Shown piece by piece: positions 30,776-37,838 of a DNA stretch of 39,504 nucleotides; within the stretch, counting starts at the first letter, position 1; each line of letters opens with the position of its first letter. The notes beneath the pieces are model-generated. The model was not told the origin of the DNA. It saw nothing but the letters and a program-made list of their open reading frames with translations, and made no database searches. The position numbers were made by a program, and so were the translations under genes. The stretch is from an uncultured Candidatus Saccharibacteria bacterium (GTDB lineage: Bacteria > Patescibacteriota > Saccharimonadia > Saccharimonadales > Saccharimonadaceae): positions 1 through 39,504 of the forward strand of contig CAMVEA010000006.1 in the NCBI GenBank assembly GCA_947166405.1. The letters run 5' to 3'.

Positions 30776-30817
30776 AAAACTCCTATTTTTACGGTTTACA
30801 CCTATATTATCATATAT

Positions 30818-30823
30818 ATTATA
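30818..30823 (-). promoter_or_regulatory. -10 box of the XRE operon
   Basis: ATGATATAAT lies about 43 bp before the ATG at 30775, giving a short AU-rich leader with AGGAG. 30830-31000 otherwise holds only AT-rich sequence and the tRNA-Lys promoter. Confidence 0.5.
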
Positions 30824-31000
30824 TCATAAAAATAGTAAAAAATCAACATATTCTGTCGAAATAATTCAACAACCAAGTATTATCATATCTGCGCACCCAT
30901 ACAAAACGCACCCCAAAACATAAACAGACAAAACATAAATAAGCGATTTCGGTAACATTATTTTTTATCTAATACGGTAGATATGACTAATGCGATAGAC

Positions 31001-31030
31001 TTGAAAAAAACCACAGACCTGTGATATAAT
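31001..31030 (+). promoter_or_regulatory. Promoter of tRNA-Lys
   Basis: TTGAAA (31001-31006) and TATAAT (31025-31030) are 18 bp apart. The start is near 31037, 9 nt before the tRNA. Confidence 0.75.
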
Positions 31031-31045
31031 AGTATAAATCCTTAC

Positions 31046-31122
31046 GGGTCGGTAGCTCAGCAGGTTAGAGCACGGGCCTTTTAAGCCCGGTGTCGAGGGT
31101 TCGAGCCCCTCCCGACTCACCA
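31046..31122 (+). tRNA. tRNA-Lys (TTT), CCA encoded
   Basis: Acceptor GGGTCGG/CCGACTC (one G-U), D-arm GCTC/GAGC, anticodon stem CGGGC/GCCCG with loop CTTTTAA (anticodon TTT), T-arm GAGGG TTCGAGC CCCTC, discriminator A and CCA. No classical terminator follows; a palindrome-rich tail runs to tRNA-Val. Confidence 0.96.
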
Positions 31123-31303
31123 AGTTTACGAGGAAATTGAGACGAAGTCTCAATTTCAGAATATTTCGCCAATGAAGAAAAAAGTTTATTTCTTTTTCTG
31201 AAATTGAGAGATATTCGAAGAAAATGTGACAAAGTCACATTTTCCGAGTAAACGCAGATGAAGCAGTGAGCGAAGCGAACGTACTCACCGTTAAAAATAC
31301 GAG
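31115..31303 (+). repeat. Palindrome-rich tail of tRNA-Lys with a degenerate copy of its 3' end
   Basis: The words ACTCACC and TACGAGG from the tRNA 3' end and its flank (31115-31133) recur together at 31283-31303. Between them are perfect palindromes with 3-nt loops: GAAATTGAGAC/GTCTCAATTTC (31133-31157) and GAAAATGTGAC/GTCACATTTTC (31220-31244). A third arm, CTGAAATTGAGA (31198-31209), can pair instead with 31148-31159, so two hairpins are mutually exclusive. Confidence 0.65.
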
Positions 31304-31309
31304 GAATCA

Positions 31310-31386
31310 GGGCGGTTAGCTCAGTTGGCTAGAGCGCGTCTTTGACGTAGACGAGGTCACAGGTTCGACTCCTGTATCGCCCACCA
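31310..31386 (+). tRNA. tRNA-Val (GAC), CCA encoded
   Basis: Acceptor GGGCGGT/ATCGCCC, D-arm GCTC/GAGC, anticodon stem CGTCT/AGACG with loop TTGACGT (anticodon GAC), T-arm ACAGG TTCGACT CCTGT, discriminator A and CCA (31384-31386). It lies 187 bp after tRNA-Lys and may share its transcript. Its 3' end and terminator are duplicated 185 bp downstream. Confidence 0.96.
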
Positions 31387-31432
31387 TACAAATAAAGAAA
31401 CTCCCTTCAGGGGGTTTATTTATTTGTATAAT
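31386..31432 (+). terminator. Terminator hairpin of tRNA-Val, first copy
   Basis: About 19 bp of stem (ATACAAATAAA and AAACTCCC arms with TTCA loop) end in a U-rich strand TTTATTTATTTG. The second copy is at 31571-31617. Confidence 0.65.
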
Positions 31433-31570
31433 AGCGCATTCAGGAGGCGAACCGTAGGTTCGCTCGTGGTAGGAGGTGAGTAAAAATCTAAAACTTGTTT
31501 TAGATTTTTCGAACCGACACCCCACGAATAACTCGCGCTTTAGCGCGAGTTAACTCCTGTATCGCCCACC

Positions 31571-31617
31571 ATACAAATAAAGAAACTCCCTTCAGGGAGT
31601 TTATTTATTTGTATAAT
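31571..31617 (+). terminator. Terminator hairpin, second copy
   Basis: Same hairpin as 31386-31432, with AAACTCCC/GGGAGTTT now perfectly paired. Confidence 0.65.
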
Positions 31618-31704
31618 TGTTGGCAAGGCCAACAATAGTACTTAGCGTAGGAATTATACAAAAAGAACAATGGAACGGCAATCCAAGACACTTACCCATG
31701 TGTA

Positions 31705-31887
31705 ATGAACGGGACCGAAGAAGCAACGAGCCAAAAAGATCACACTATGTTCCTTTATGATAAGATTAACTTTACTGCTACGGTTAATTCTCAACAAAAT
31801 GGCATCTTGCTAATAACAATTGGTAGTATGTTTACGATTGCCAGTTTTATCAGTGGTATTGTTTACTGGAATCACAACAGAAAATAA
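31705..31887 (+). CDS. Possible small single-pass membrane protein, 60 aa
   Basis: The frame contains one hydrophobic segment (GILLITIGSMFTIASFISGI, about 33-52) and ends in a basic WNHNRK, as in small membrane proteins. There is no convincing ribosome binding site. An internal ATG at 31747 would leave 46 residues. It lies between the tRNA-Val tail and the convergent DUF262-HNH gene. It may be real or a chance ORF. Confidence 0.3.
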   Translation: MNGTEEATSQKDHTMFLYDKINFTATVNSQQNGILLITIGSMFTIASFISGIVYWNHNRK

Positions 31888-31894
31888 ACGCCTT

Positions 31895-33058
31895 CTATCT
31901 ATTCCCCTTCGCTCGATTATGCGTCTTACACAGCATCTGGCAGTTTTCTTCCGTAGTGGCTCCGCCTTTACTCCAAGCTGAAACATGATCGGCATCCATC
32001 TCATTTAACGCATAAATCTTGTCTTTATTTGCTTCGTGGCCCACAGCGCAAAGCGGACAGTTTGAAATACCTTTTTCTTTCGCTTCCGCAGTTTGTTTGT
32101 TGTAAACTCGGCGCTTCACTACCTCATCAAAAATCCGCACATCTAGTAGTTTTGTATCCTTTTCGCCACCTAGAATATACTCAAAAATACCTTTATGGTT
32201 CTTAATAAACGGATCGTCGTAGAGTTCGCGAACTTTTTCCGAAACCTTGCTGGGATTATAAGCGGTCTTGTGGTAAGTGTCATAAAGTCGTCCCCATTCG
32301 AGTCCACACATATCACTCGTGAGGTCAATAAACACCGACGAAACCCAATCAATCACAGAAGTAAAATGCTTTTTTAGTTCGCTAATGTCCGCATCTTTAC
32401 GATGATTGCTCATATAATTATCAATATTGCCGCTAGACACCCAATCGAGCGCCGCCCTTAGATAATCCTGACGATTCACCGAGCCAGCAATATACGCACC
32501 CCATTTTTGAATATTCGCATTTTGGGAGTTACTGAACTCTTCCTTTGCAGCCGTCACAAACGGACCAGAATAAATCGCGTTCAAAAGTTCCTGCTCGTTA
32601 AGCGGAATTCCTACGATGTTGATAGTCTTAAACCAACTCTTGATTTCTTTCTCTTCACCCTCACAAATGTAAATCGTCAGCGGATACTCTAGAATCTTAT
32701 TTTGTATTTCTTCGTCTAATCCAGAAAAATACTGTTCCATACCGTTTTGGTCTTTAACAGCAAATTTATTCGTCACAAACCGCCCAAAACTCGTGATGCG
32801 TTGCTGGCCGTCTAGGACTTCGTACTTGTCATCATCCGTTTGGTTGAAATAAATCAAGCCAAGCGGATAGCCACTTAGAATCGATTCGATTACTGCCACA
32901 TCACGCTTGCCGTCAGCGTAAATGTAATTGCGCTGGTACTCGGGCTGAATCGTGAGCTTGCCAGAAAGCCCGTAAAGGCCTCTACCTTCTAGCTCGTTAT
33001 AAACGAATCCATCGCAGATGTCCTTAATCGTGATGTCGGTTTTAAGAGTTGTTTTCAT
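31895..33058 (-). CDS. DUF262 + HNH nuclease (restriction-type)
   Basis: DUF262 (ParB/sulfiredoxin-like) domains couple nucleotide hydrolysis to DNA cleavage in GmrSD-type restriction enzymes. Key sequence is YQRNY (41-45) and [10 protein letters not shown] (81-90). The C-terminus is an HNH nuclease with CPLC (Cys334, Cys337), [13 protein letters not shown] with His358, and CQMLCKTHN (Cys373, Cys377, His380, Asn381). It overlaps the end of the EcoRI-type methylase by 17 bp and has its own AAGGAG site. The two probably form one restriction-modification unit in which this is the nuclease. Specificity unknown. Confidence 0.88.
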   Translation of the reverse strand: MKTTLKTDITIKDICDGFVYNELEGRGLYGLSGKLTIQPEYQRNYIYADGKRDVAVIESILSGYPLGLIYFNQTDDDKYEVLDGQQRITSFGRFVTNKFAVKDQNGMEQYFSGLDEEIQNKILEYPLTIYICEGEEKEIKSWFKTINIVGIPLNEQELLNAIYSGPFVTAAKEEFSNSQNANIQKWGAYIAGSVNRQDYLRAALDWVSSGNIDNYMSNHRKDADISELKKHFTSVIDWVSSVFIDLTSDMCGLEWGRLYDTYHKTAYNPSKVSEKVRELYDDPFIKNHKGIFEYILGGEKDTKLLDVRIFDEVVKRRVYNKQTAEAKEKGISNCPLCAVGHEANKDKIYALNEMDADHVSAWSKGGATTEENCQMLCKTHNRAKGNR

Positions 33059-34139
33059 TGTTTTGCTCCTTGTGTTTAATTAGAATTCTAAAATATGGAA
33101 AAATCTGTTTATTCGTCTGCTTATCTGTGTAGCATAAATCTTTATTATCGCTTCCTTTTCTGAACTTTATTATTACAAACTGGTCAGGATTGTATTTATC
33201 TAGAAAACTAATCGGAACACCCATACCTTTTGCGTAATCACTTGGAATAGCATCGGTGAATGGTACCTCGATGGCATCATAATTATCATATTCGTAGTAC
33301 CCATGCTCGCGTATTTCTTTGTGCCTGCTAAACTTTATATTGTCCGCCATCGTCATTAGCGGAAGTGGCTCATGGCGACGACCATGATCGATATTGGTAT
33401 ACCAACATGTTCCTGGAACACGATTAACCTTACGCCCATTTCTTTCGCGGTCGAACTTATAACTCGGTGCATAAACAAAATTATCTGGCACATAAAAATA
33501 CATGCCCACATTAAAATTAGTAGCACCAAGCCAAAGCCGATTTGCCTTAATTAATGGGAACACCTCTCTGTAAGTAATTGCGTTCATATTGCCTATAAGA
33601 CAGAATTGTTTCCTTTTTTCTGTTACCCACAATAAGAACTCTCTGAATAATGAAAAAGGCGGGTTGGTCACAATGATATCTGACTCATCCCGAAGTTTTG
33701 TAATCTCTTTACTTCTAAAATCCCCGTCGCCTTTTAGGTACTCCCATTCCAAATCATCAATGTTTATCTTTTTATCTTTATTCACATCACGTTCTAGGAT
33801 AAAAATCTTACCGTGCGAGCGAGTTTTCTTTTTATCATATTTTGGACTATTCATTTCAAAAAGCGTCAATTGATATGGAATATCCTCCGGTTTACTATCT
33901 GCGGCATAACTCGTACTAATCAATTTTTTTAGGCCAAATCTTTCAAAGTTTTGGGCAAAATACTTGGTAAAATTACTCCATTCTGGATCGTCGCACGGTA
34001 ATAATATGGTCTTATCTTTGAAAACATCGGGGTTATATTCAAGATAAGCGTTCATTTCCTTTTCAATATCTACATATTGCGTATAAAACTCGTCGTTTTT
34101 CGCTTTCTTCGCGTTATGAAGATTAGCATTCTTTGGCAT
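33042..34139 (-). CDS. EcoRI-type adenine-specific DNA methyltransferase
   Basis: The 365-residue protein begins [20 protein letters not shown], as in EcoRI-family N6-adenine methylases. It has [15 protein letters not shown] (47-61) and the catalytic [15 protein letters not shown] with NPPF at 159-162; [18 protein letters not shown] follows. A TTG at 34166 extends the frame, but the ATG at 34139 fits the family start. It precedes and overlaps the DUF262-HNH nuclease. A TTACAACAGAG-rich inverted-repeat region lies just upstream and may control it. The methylated sequence cannot be predicted, since the family includes enzymes other than GAATTC methylases. Confidence 0.88.
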   Translation of the reverse strand: MPKNANLHNAKKAKNDEFYTQYVDIEKEMNAYLEYNPDVFKDKTILLPCDDPEWSNFTKYFAQNFERFGLKKLISTSYAADSKPEDIPYQLTLFEMNSPKYDKKKTRSHGKIFILERDVNKDKKINIDDLEWEYLKGDGDFRSKEITKLRDESDIIVTNPPFSLFREFLLWVTEKRKQFCLIGNMNAITYREVFPLIKANRLWLGATNFNVGMYFYVPDNFVYAPSYKFDRERNGRKVNRVPGTCWYTNIDHGRRHEPLPLMTMADNIKFSRHKEIREHGYYEYDNYDAIEVPFTDAIPSDYAKGMGVPISFLDKYNPDQFVIIKFRKGSDNKDLCYTDKQTNKQIFPYFRILIKHKEQNNENNS

Positions 34140-34215
34140 CTCTGTTGCTTTCCTACAACAGAGCAAGCCGGACGCTTAACTTATACCAGAAACAAAATCG
34201 GACGCTGTAGCAAGC

Positions 34216-34335
34216 GTCCAAACTTTTTACAACAGAGACTTAGCGCCCTGCCGGCTATCAGCGCCCGATTCCAAGCGCTAAAGACTCAGCAGACTAATCT
34301 CTGTTGATTCTGTTGTAAATAATTAAAGTTTGGAC
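34216..34335. repeat. MITE-like inverted-repeat element upstream of the restriction-modification genes
   Basis: Perfect arms GTCCAAACTTT/AAAGTTTGGAC (34216-34226/34325-34335) and TTACAACAGA/TCTGTTGTAA (34227-34236/34309-34318) bound 120 bp. Inside is a further CTTAGCGC/GCGCTAAAG pair. Outside, GGACGCTT/AAGCGTCC and another CTACAACAGAG continue the pattern towards 34150. It has no ORF. Confidence 0.75.
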
Positions 34336-34406
34336 TCTTTAATTATAACACAAAAGCCAACTTTTGTATTTTGCGCTTTGACAGAGATAACAGATGATTT
34401 ATATGA

Positions 34407-34412
34407 TATAAT
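34407..34412 (+). promoter_or_regulatory. -10 box of the NYN gene, leaderless start
   Basis: TATGATATAAT ends exactly 6 nt before the ATG at 34419. Confidence 0.7.
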
Positions 34413-34418
34413 AGAGAT

Positions 34419-34931
34419 ATGACAAACAAAGAAATCCACAATCAAGCATTCGTAGATGGCCAAAACCTTTATATGAATACAAAGGCTAACAAGTGGGTTG
34501 TTAATTTGAAGAAATTTCGAATATATCTTAGAGATCAATATCATATTGATAAGGCATATTATTTTCTGGGCGCTGTTGATGAGAATAATCAGAGCTTATA
34601 CGAGCTTGTCCAGGAAGCAGGCTTTATTTTGACTTTCCGCGAGCATAGTCAAGCAATGGTTGGCAAAAAGAAGGGTAATGTAGATACAGATATAGTTTTC
34701 ACAGTTATGGCGAAGATTGCCGAAAAAGAGAAGTTTGACGACATAGTGTTAGTTTCAGGAGATGGCGACTACTACAAAATGGTAAAGTACCTCATAGAAA
34801 AAGGGCGTTTCTGTAAACTGTTGTCCCCAAATCGCCACTCTACATCCACTCTTTACAGAAAATTCACCCCTAAATTCGTAGATTTTCTTGATAATCCTGG
34901 CATTAAAAAGAAAATTGCCTATAAAAAATAA
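34419..34931 (+). CDS. NYN/LabA-like PIN-fold ribonuclease
   Basis: NYN domains are PIN-like RNases with a cluster of Asp residues binding Mg2+. The 170 residues fit: AFVDGQNLY (10-18, Asp13 and Asn16), KGNVDTDIVFTVMA (86-98, Asp89 and Asp91) and IVLVSGDGDYYKMV (109-122, Asp115 and Asp117). The C-terminus is basic (KKKIAYKK). Length is typical of LabA/DUF88 proteins. It stands alone beside a restriction-modification system. A defence or RNA-decay role is possible but not shown. Leaderless start at 34419. Confidence 0.88.
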   Translation: MTNKEIHNQAFVDGQNLYMNTKANKWVVNLKKFRIYLRDQYHIDKAYYFLGAVDENNQSLYELVQEAGFILTFREHSQAMVGKKKGNVDTDIVFTVMAKIAEKEKFDDIVLVSGDGDYYKMVKYLIEKGRFCKLLSPNRHSTSTLYRKFTPKFVDFLDNPGIKKKIAYKK

Positions 34932-35333
34932 AAGAACCAAAAAAGCGGGTCCTTCTTTGGTATTTCTCCGGTTGAATCGCCCGCATCGGAATATACTTCC
35001 ATTATATCACACTATTACAAAATAATCAAGACCTCTTGTCAAAATTGTTATGGCTAACAGGGGTAGCTTGTGGAAAAAAACATAAGAATAATGGGCAAAA
35101 TTACTCTTGACAGTGGTATATATAAAAATAATTATTGTTAAATTGTCAGTTGCATTATGCTTTTTGTGCTTCCGCTTTGCTTTTTCTGGCGGGGCGGGCG
35201 GGGGCAGCTTGCGAAATAACTATTCATTTTCAGGTTCTATGGCAAAATGGTTTCTAGCGGTGTCATATAAACGCACCAAAACCCCAAAATCCTGAAGTTT
35301 ATCGCCGCCTTTTATTATTGCATCGTCTATACT
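34932..35333. other. Region without a supported gene
   Basis: About 400 bp. A weak ACCAAA/TTTGGT hairpin follows the NYN stop. A TTGACA at about 35105 and a TTTTCCACA-type word (reverse strand, 35069-35077) resemble the area behind the small RNA promoter at 22423-22492, including the shared GGGGTNGCTTGTGGAAAA. A G-rich stretch lies near 35190-35210. A 62-codon plus-strand frame at 35107 lacks a ribosome binding site and is not called. Confidence 0.4.
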
Positions 35334-35512
35334 TTAATAATGTTCATGAAATCCATGTCTCGTTATGCCTACCTCCTTAGCCACATCCTTAATCCGAATA
35401 TTACCAGGGTGCTTCTTGAAGAGTTTAATGCAGACTTTTGGATCTTGGTGTCTATTTGTTCAAACTTTTTGTTACGCTTTTTATCTCCCTCATCTTGATT
35501 ATGATTTTTCAT
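35334..35512 (-). pseudogene. Broken TetR-family regulator fragment
   Basis: From the ATG at 35512 the frame reads MKNHNQDEGDKKRNKKFEQI and on to QKSAL. One base missing near 35425 then shifts it, and the continuation reads LFKKHPGNIRIKDVAKEVGI then TRHGFHEHY and a stop. Joined, this is the N-terminal DNA-binding helix-turn-helix of TetR regulators (LF...PGNIRIKDVAKEVGITRHGFHEHY). The ligand domain is absent. It is a frameshifted, truncated remnant. Confidence 0.6.
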
Positions 35513-35599
35513 TATTTCAATAATATCATAATCCACCGTGATGAAATAGTAATCCAATAATCATTTTTACCATCATCCCCATATTACATCCTAAGACGA

Positions 35600-35614
35600 C
35601 GAGCCCTTGGGGCT
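35600..35614. other. GC-rich hairpin downstream of FISUMP gene 2
   Basis: GAGCCC/GGGCTC with a 3-nt loop about 50 bp after the stop codon. There is no U-run, so it is a poor terminator. Some retroelement targets need a hairpin just after the variable region; this could be one, but FISUMP gene 1 lacks a counterpart. Confidence 0.4.
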
Positions 35615-35650
35615 CACCATGAAGGGACAGTAATTTCTTGGGCGATTCTT

Positions 35651-35696
35651 TACCTAGGGGACGAACTACTGCGCTAGGCAGCGGACGCTAAATCCG
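35651..35696 (-). repeat. 46-bp conserved block across the stop codon, copy 2 (IMH-like)
   Basis: Identical to 12227-12272, including 15 bases after the TAG stop. Confidence 0.75.
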
Positions 35697-37405
35697 GCGT
35701 ACTTATTGTAGTAGTCGGACGGGCGGACGCCGCTACTGTAGAAGCTCAAGTAGTACGCGAAGTAGCTATTGTACGCAGACTTAGACCAGTAGCTGCCGTT
35801 GCTACCTCGACTGTCGACCGACGAGCCGTAGACGATGCCGGGGTAGAGGAAATTATTTGGATAAGACCGGTAGGCGGCAGACATAACAGTGCCAGTAGGA
35901 GTAGTACTAGAGCTAGATGTTGAGCCAGTACCACCAAGTGCTATGTCAAGCAAACCAAAGTTCATACTTGCACTTCCACTAGTTGGAAGTGTCCAACCTG
36001 TAGGACATAGGTCACCAGCCGTATTACCACTAGACTTGGAATAAGTACCATTATCAGCAGTAGCAGAATACCAGTTGTAGTAGTTGCCATAGGAATAGGT
36101 ATTAGCAGAAGTTGCTGGGTTTGCTCCTCTTTCTGTGGTATTCCCAGTGTATAGCATGGATTGGTCATAGCAAGCAGCATCTGCACTTGTACACCATGCA
36201 GTAGAAGATGGGTTAGTTGAAGCAGAGAGATGGTTAGAGGTAGTTGGGTTAGTTGCATCGTATATATTGGTAAGTGGTAATGATGGATTGTTGGTGTTAG
36301 TAGCTGATAGTTCTATATCATTGTTACTGCTGTCTTTATCAGCTAGGCGTAGGTTCTCAATCATCCAGCACTTACCGTCTGCGAGTTTGGCGATGGCATA
36401 GGTGTTGTTGTCACGCTGGTCTGTAAGGGCGGAGACGGAGGAGAGGTTGGCAGTGCCATCTATTGGAGCGGTAGTGAGGGAATTGCAGACACTGGCTACT
36501 TTGGAGGAGTCTTGCATGCTGCCAGCGGAGCGGACCCAGACGGCATAGAGAGGCATACCAGTGGAGCTTAGATCATCAGTAGTAATAGTCTCGTTAGGAC
36601 CATAGATTTTGCCACTGCCATCCATGGTGGTACTCCAGCCAGCGAAGCCGTAGCCAGAACGAGAATAGTTAGAAGCCATAAGGGTGACTCTAGAGTTACT
36701 TGAAGCAGTTTGCTCGGCCATGGTGCCTTCTGAATCTAAGGCGTTCTCGGAGTAGCAAATCTTGCCAGCATCGCAAGTGATGGGCTGTGGTGTAGGCTCG
36801 GGGTTGGCTACTGCAGTGAAGTTGATAGTGTTAGTATAAGCGCCAGAGGCTTGGATAGTGGAAGCTTTGGCGGCAATCTTGAACTGGACTGGCGTGGAGC
36901 CTGAACCGTCATTGTTGATTAGCTCTGCACCAGAGGCAGCGGTGTAGAGAGGGAGACCAGAATAATTAGACCAGCTAGTACCAGAGTTGGTAGAGTAGCT
37001 ATAGCCCCAAGTGTTGTCGGTAGTGAGACTAGCTAGGCTAGCATCGGTGGCTAGGCTGGTGAAGAGTTTGGTATCATCTACAGTATTGACTAGATTAGTG
37101 CTGGCGTTGGTGGTGTTGCCGGCGGTGGCAGAGAGAGTATAGCCGTACATGTTGTTAGTACCGACATTAATCGTGATAGTATTGCTATCTGCGGAGTTAC
37201 CTGGAGTGAGGTTGTCAATAATAAGATCAGCCGAGGATAGTGAGATGCGGATAGTGGGGTTCCAGGTAAACTGCAGTTCTACATTATCTTGGTAGGTGAG
37301 AGCATATGAATTGCCAGAGAAGCTAGACAAACCATAGATACAAACAAATCCCAACGCAATCATTGCCGAGATTTTTATAGTCTTCTTGCCATTTTTTGCC
37401 CACAT
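35666..37405 (-). CDS. Secreted FISUMP-domain surface protein with hypervariable C-terminus (probable DGR target 2)
   Basis: The 579-residue protein has a signal peptide (about 10-36, ending near SYA), a Thr/Ser/Asn-rich beta domain (about 38-205, VELQFTWNPTIRISLSS onward) unlike that of the first copy, an InlB B-type repeat (about 250-290), and a FISUMP domain from about 325 to the end. From QDSSKVASVCNSL onward it is nearly identical to the protein at 12242-14092 except for a loop before the variable region. Variable residues lie at 522-570. AGAGG stands 7 nt before the ATG. This is domain shuffling: a shared diversifiable head on different stalks. Confidence 0.85.
   Translation of the reverse strand: MWAKNGKKTIKISAMIALGFVCIYGLSSFSGNSYALTYQDNVELQFTWNPTIRISLSSADLIIDNLTPGNSADSNTITINVGTNNMYGYTLSATAGNTTNASTNLVNTVDDTKLFTSLATDASLASLTTDNTWGYSYSTNSGTSWSNYSGLPLYTAASGAELINNDGSGSTPVQFKIAAKASTIQASGAYTNTINFTAVANPEPTPQPITCDAGKICYSENALDSEGTMAEQTASSNSRVTLMASNYSRSGYGFAGWSTTMDGSGKIYGPNETITTDDLSSTGMPLYAVWVRSAGSMQDSSKVASVCNSLTTAPIDGTANLSSVSALTDQRDNNTYAIAKLADGKCWMIENLRLADKDSSNNDIELSATNTNNPSLPLTNIYDATNPTTSNHLSASTNPSSTAWCTSADAACYDQSMLYTGNTTERGANPATSANTYSYGNYYNWYSATADNGTYSKSSGNTAGDLCPTGWTLPTSGSASMNFGLLDIALGGTGSTSSSSTTPTGTVMSAAYRSYPNNFLYPGIVYGSSVDSRGSNGSYWSKSAYNSYFAYYLSFYSSGVRPSDYYNKYAGFSVRCLAQ
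35696..35842 (-). other. Putative DGR variable region 2
   Basis: Partner of 12272-12418. Changed codons include TAC, GAC, AGC, CGC, GGC, TTC, GTC, ATC, CCC and AAC, all ending in C, plus AAT and AGT. Confidence 0.8.
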
Positions 37406-37826
37406 AGTCTACCTCTCTTATGTATTATCGTTTATAGTAGCTCCTTGCAGAAAGTTGAAAACCATACAAAATCATATTTCCACAAGGAGCAGTGCAATAA
37501 CTTCACGCAATCCTTTTTGTATCAATCTAAAGATGATTACAATTATGAAAAGGCCATACAGATCATAGTGTTAGGATTACGCTTAGTATTACTGTTCCAT
37601 TGTATCACAGTTTTGATAAAATAGGGCAAATACATGAAATTCCATGAGATTATGAAGCCGTAAGACATTGGCAAAAATGAGGAATAGACAATCCATTATA
37701 ATCACGACGTTCACCCCTTAAGATAGACGCCGTGATTATAATATGCAATAGAAGTATCTGCAACTGTCATAATCGTTTCCATTCATTTTTATCATGATAC
37801 AACAAACAATAGATAGCCAAATATGG
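37406..37826. other. Leader and intergenic region upstream of FISUMP gene 2 and hisS
   Basis: No gene is seen. A TGTGATACAAT box (about 37598-37608, minus) could start a leader of about 190 nt containing the inverted pair GCTCCTTG/CAAGGAGC (about 37439-37494). A separate 12-bp inverted repeat lies at 37695-37742. Confidence 0.45.
37695..37742. repeat. 12-bp perfect inverted repeat ATTATAATCACG/CGTGATTATAAT
   Basis: Arms at 37695-37706 and 37731-37742 enclose 24 bp. Each arm contains TATAAT on the strand opposite to the other, so it may be a divergent promoter or an operator. It lies about 100 bp before hisS. Confidence 0.7.
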
Positions 37827-37832
37827 TATAAT
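37827..37832 (+). promoter_or_regulatory. -10 box of hisS, leaderless start
   Basis: TATGGTATAAT ends exactly 6 nt before the ATG at 37839. The upstream in-frame ATG at 37794 lies before the promoter. Confidence 0.75.
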
Positions 37833-37838
37833 AAACCC

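Larger units (their letters stand above)
31368..31617 (+). repeat. Duplicated tRNA-Val 3' end plus terminator (65 bp, 185 bp apart)
   Basis: 31368-31432 and 31553-31617 are identical except one base. Each copy holds 19 bases of the tRNA-Val 3' end including CCA, followed by the same long hairpin. Between them lie three perfect palindromes: GCGAACC/GGTTCGC (31447-31463), AAAAATCTAAAAC/GTTTTAGATTTTT (31482-31509) and AACTCGCGC/GCGCGAGTT (31530-31551). It looks like a tiny element inserted at the tRNA 3' end, or a tail duplication. Confidence 0.88.

Noticed and set aside
30965-31153. 62-aa minus-strand frame reading SREGLEPSTPGLKGPCSNLL
   Set aside because: It is the antisense translation of tRNA-Lys, a well-known false protein.
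31316-31525. 69-aa minus-strand frame with GDTGVEPVTSSTSKTRSSQL
   Set aside because: Antisense translation of tRNA-Val and its tail; a spurious ORF.
35107-35295. 62-aa plus-strand frame after a TTGACA
   Set aside because: No ribosome binding site, poor composition (GGAGGGS stretch from a G-rich tract) and no clear -10 at proper spacing.
12227-37405. Reverse transcriptase or template repeat of the inferred DGR within the window
   Set aside because: No long frame shows reverse transcriptase motifs (such as YxDD), and the 46-bp block occurs only twice, both at the variable regions. The element must be outside or absent.
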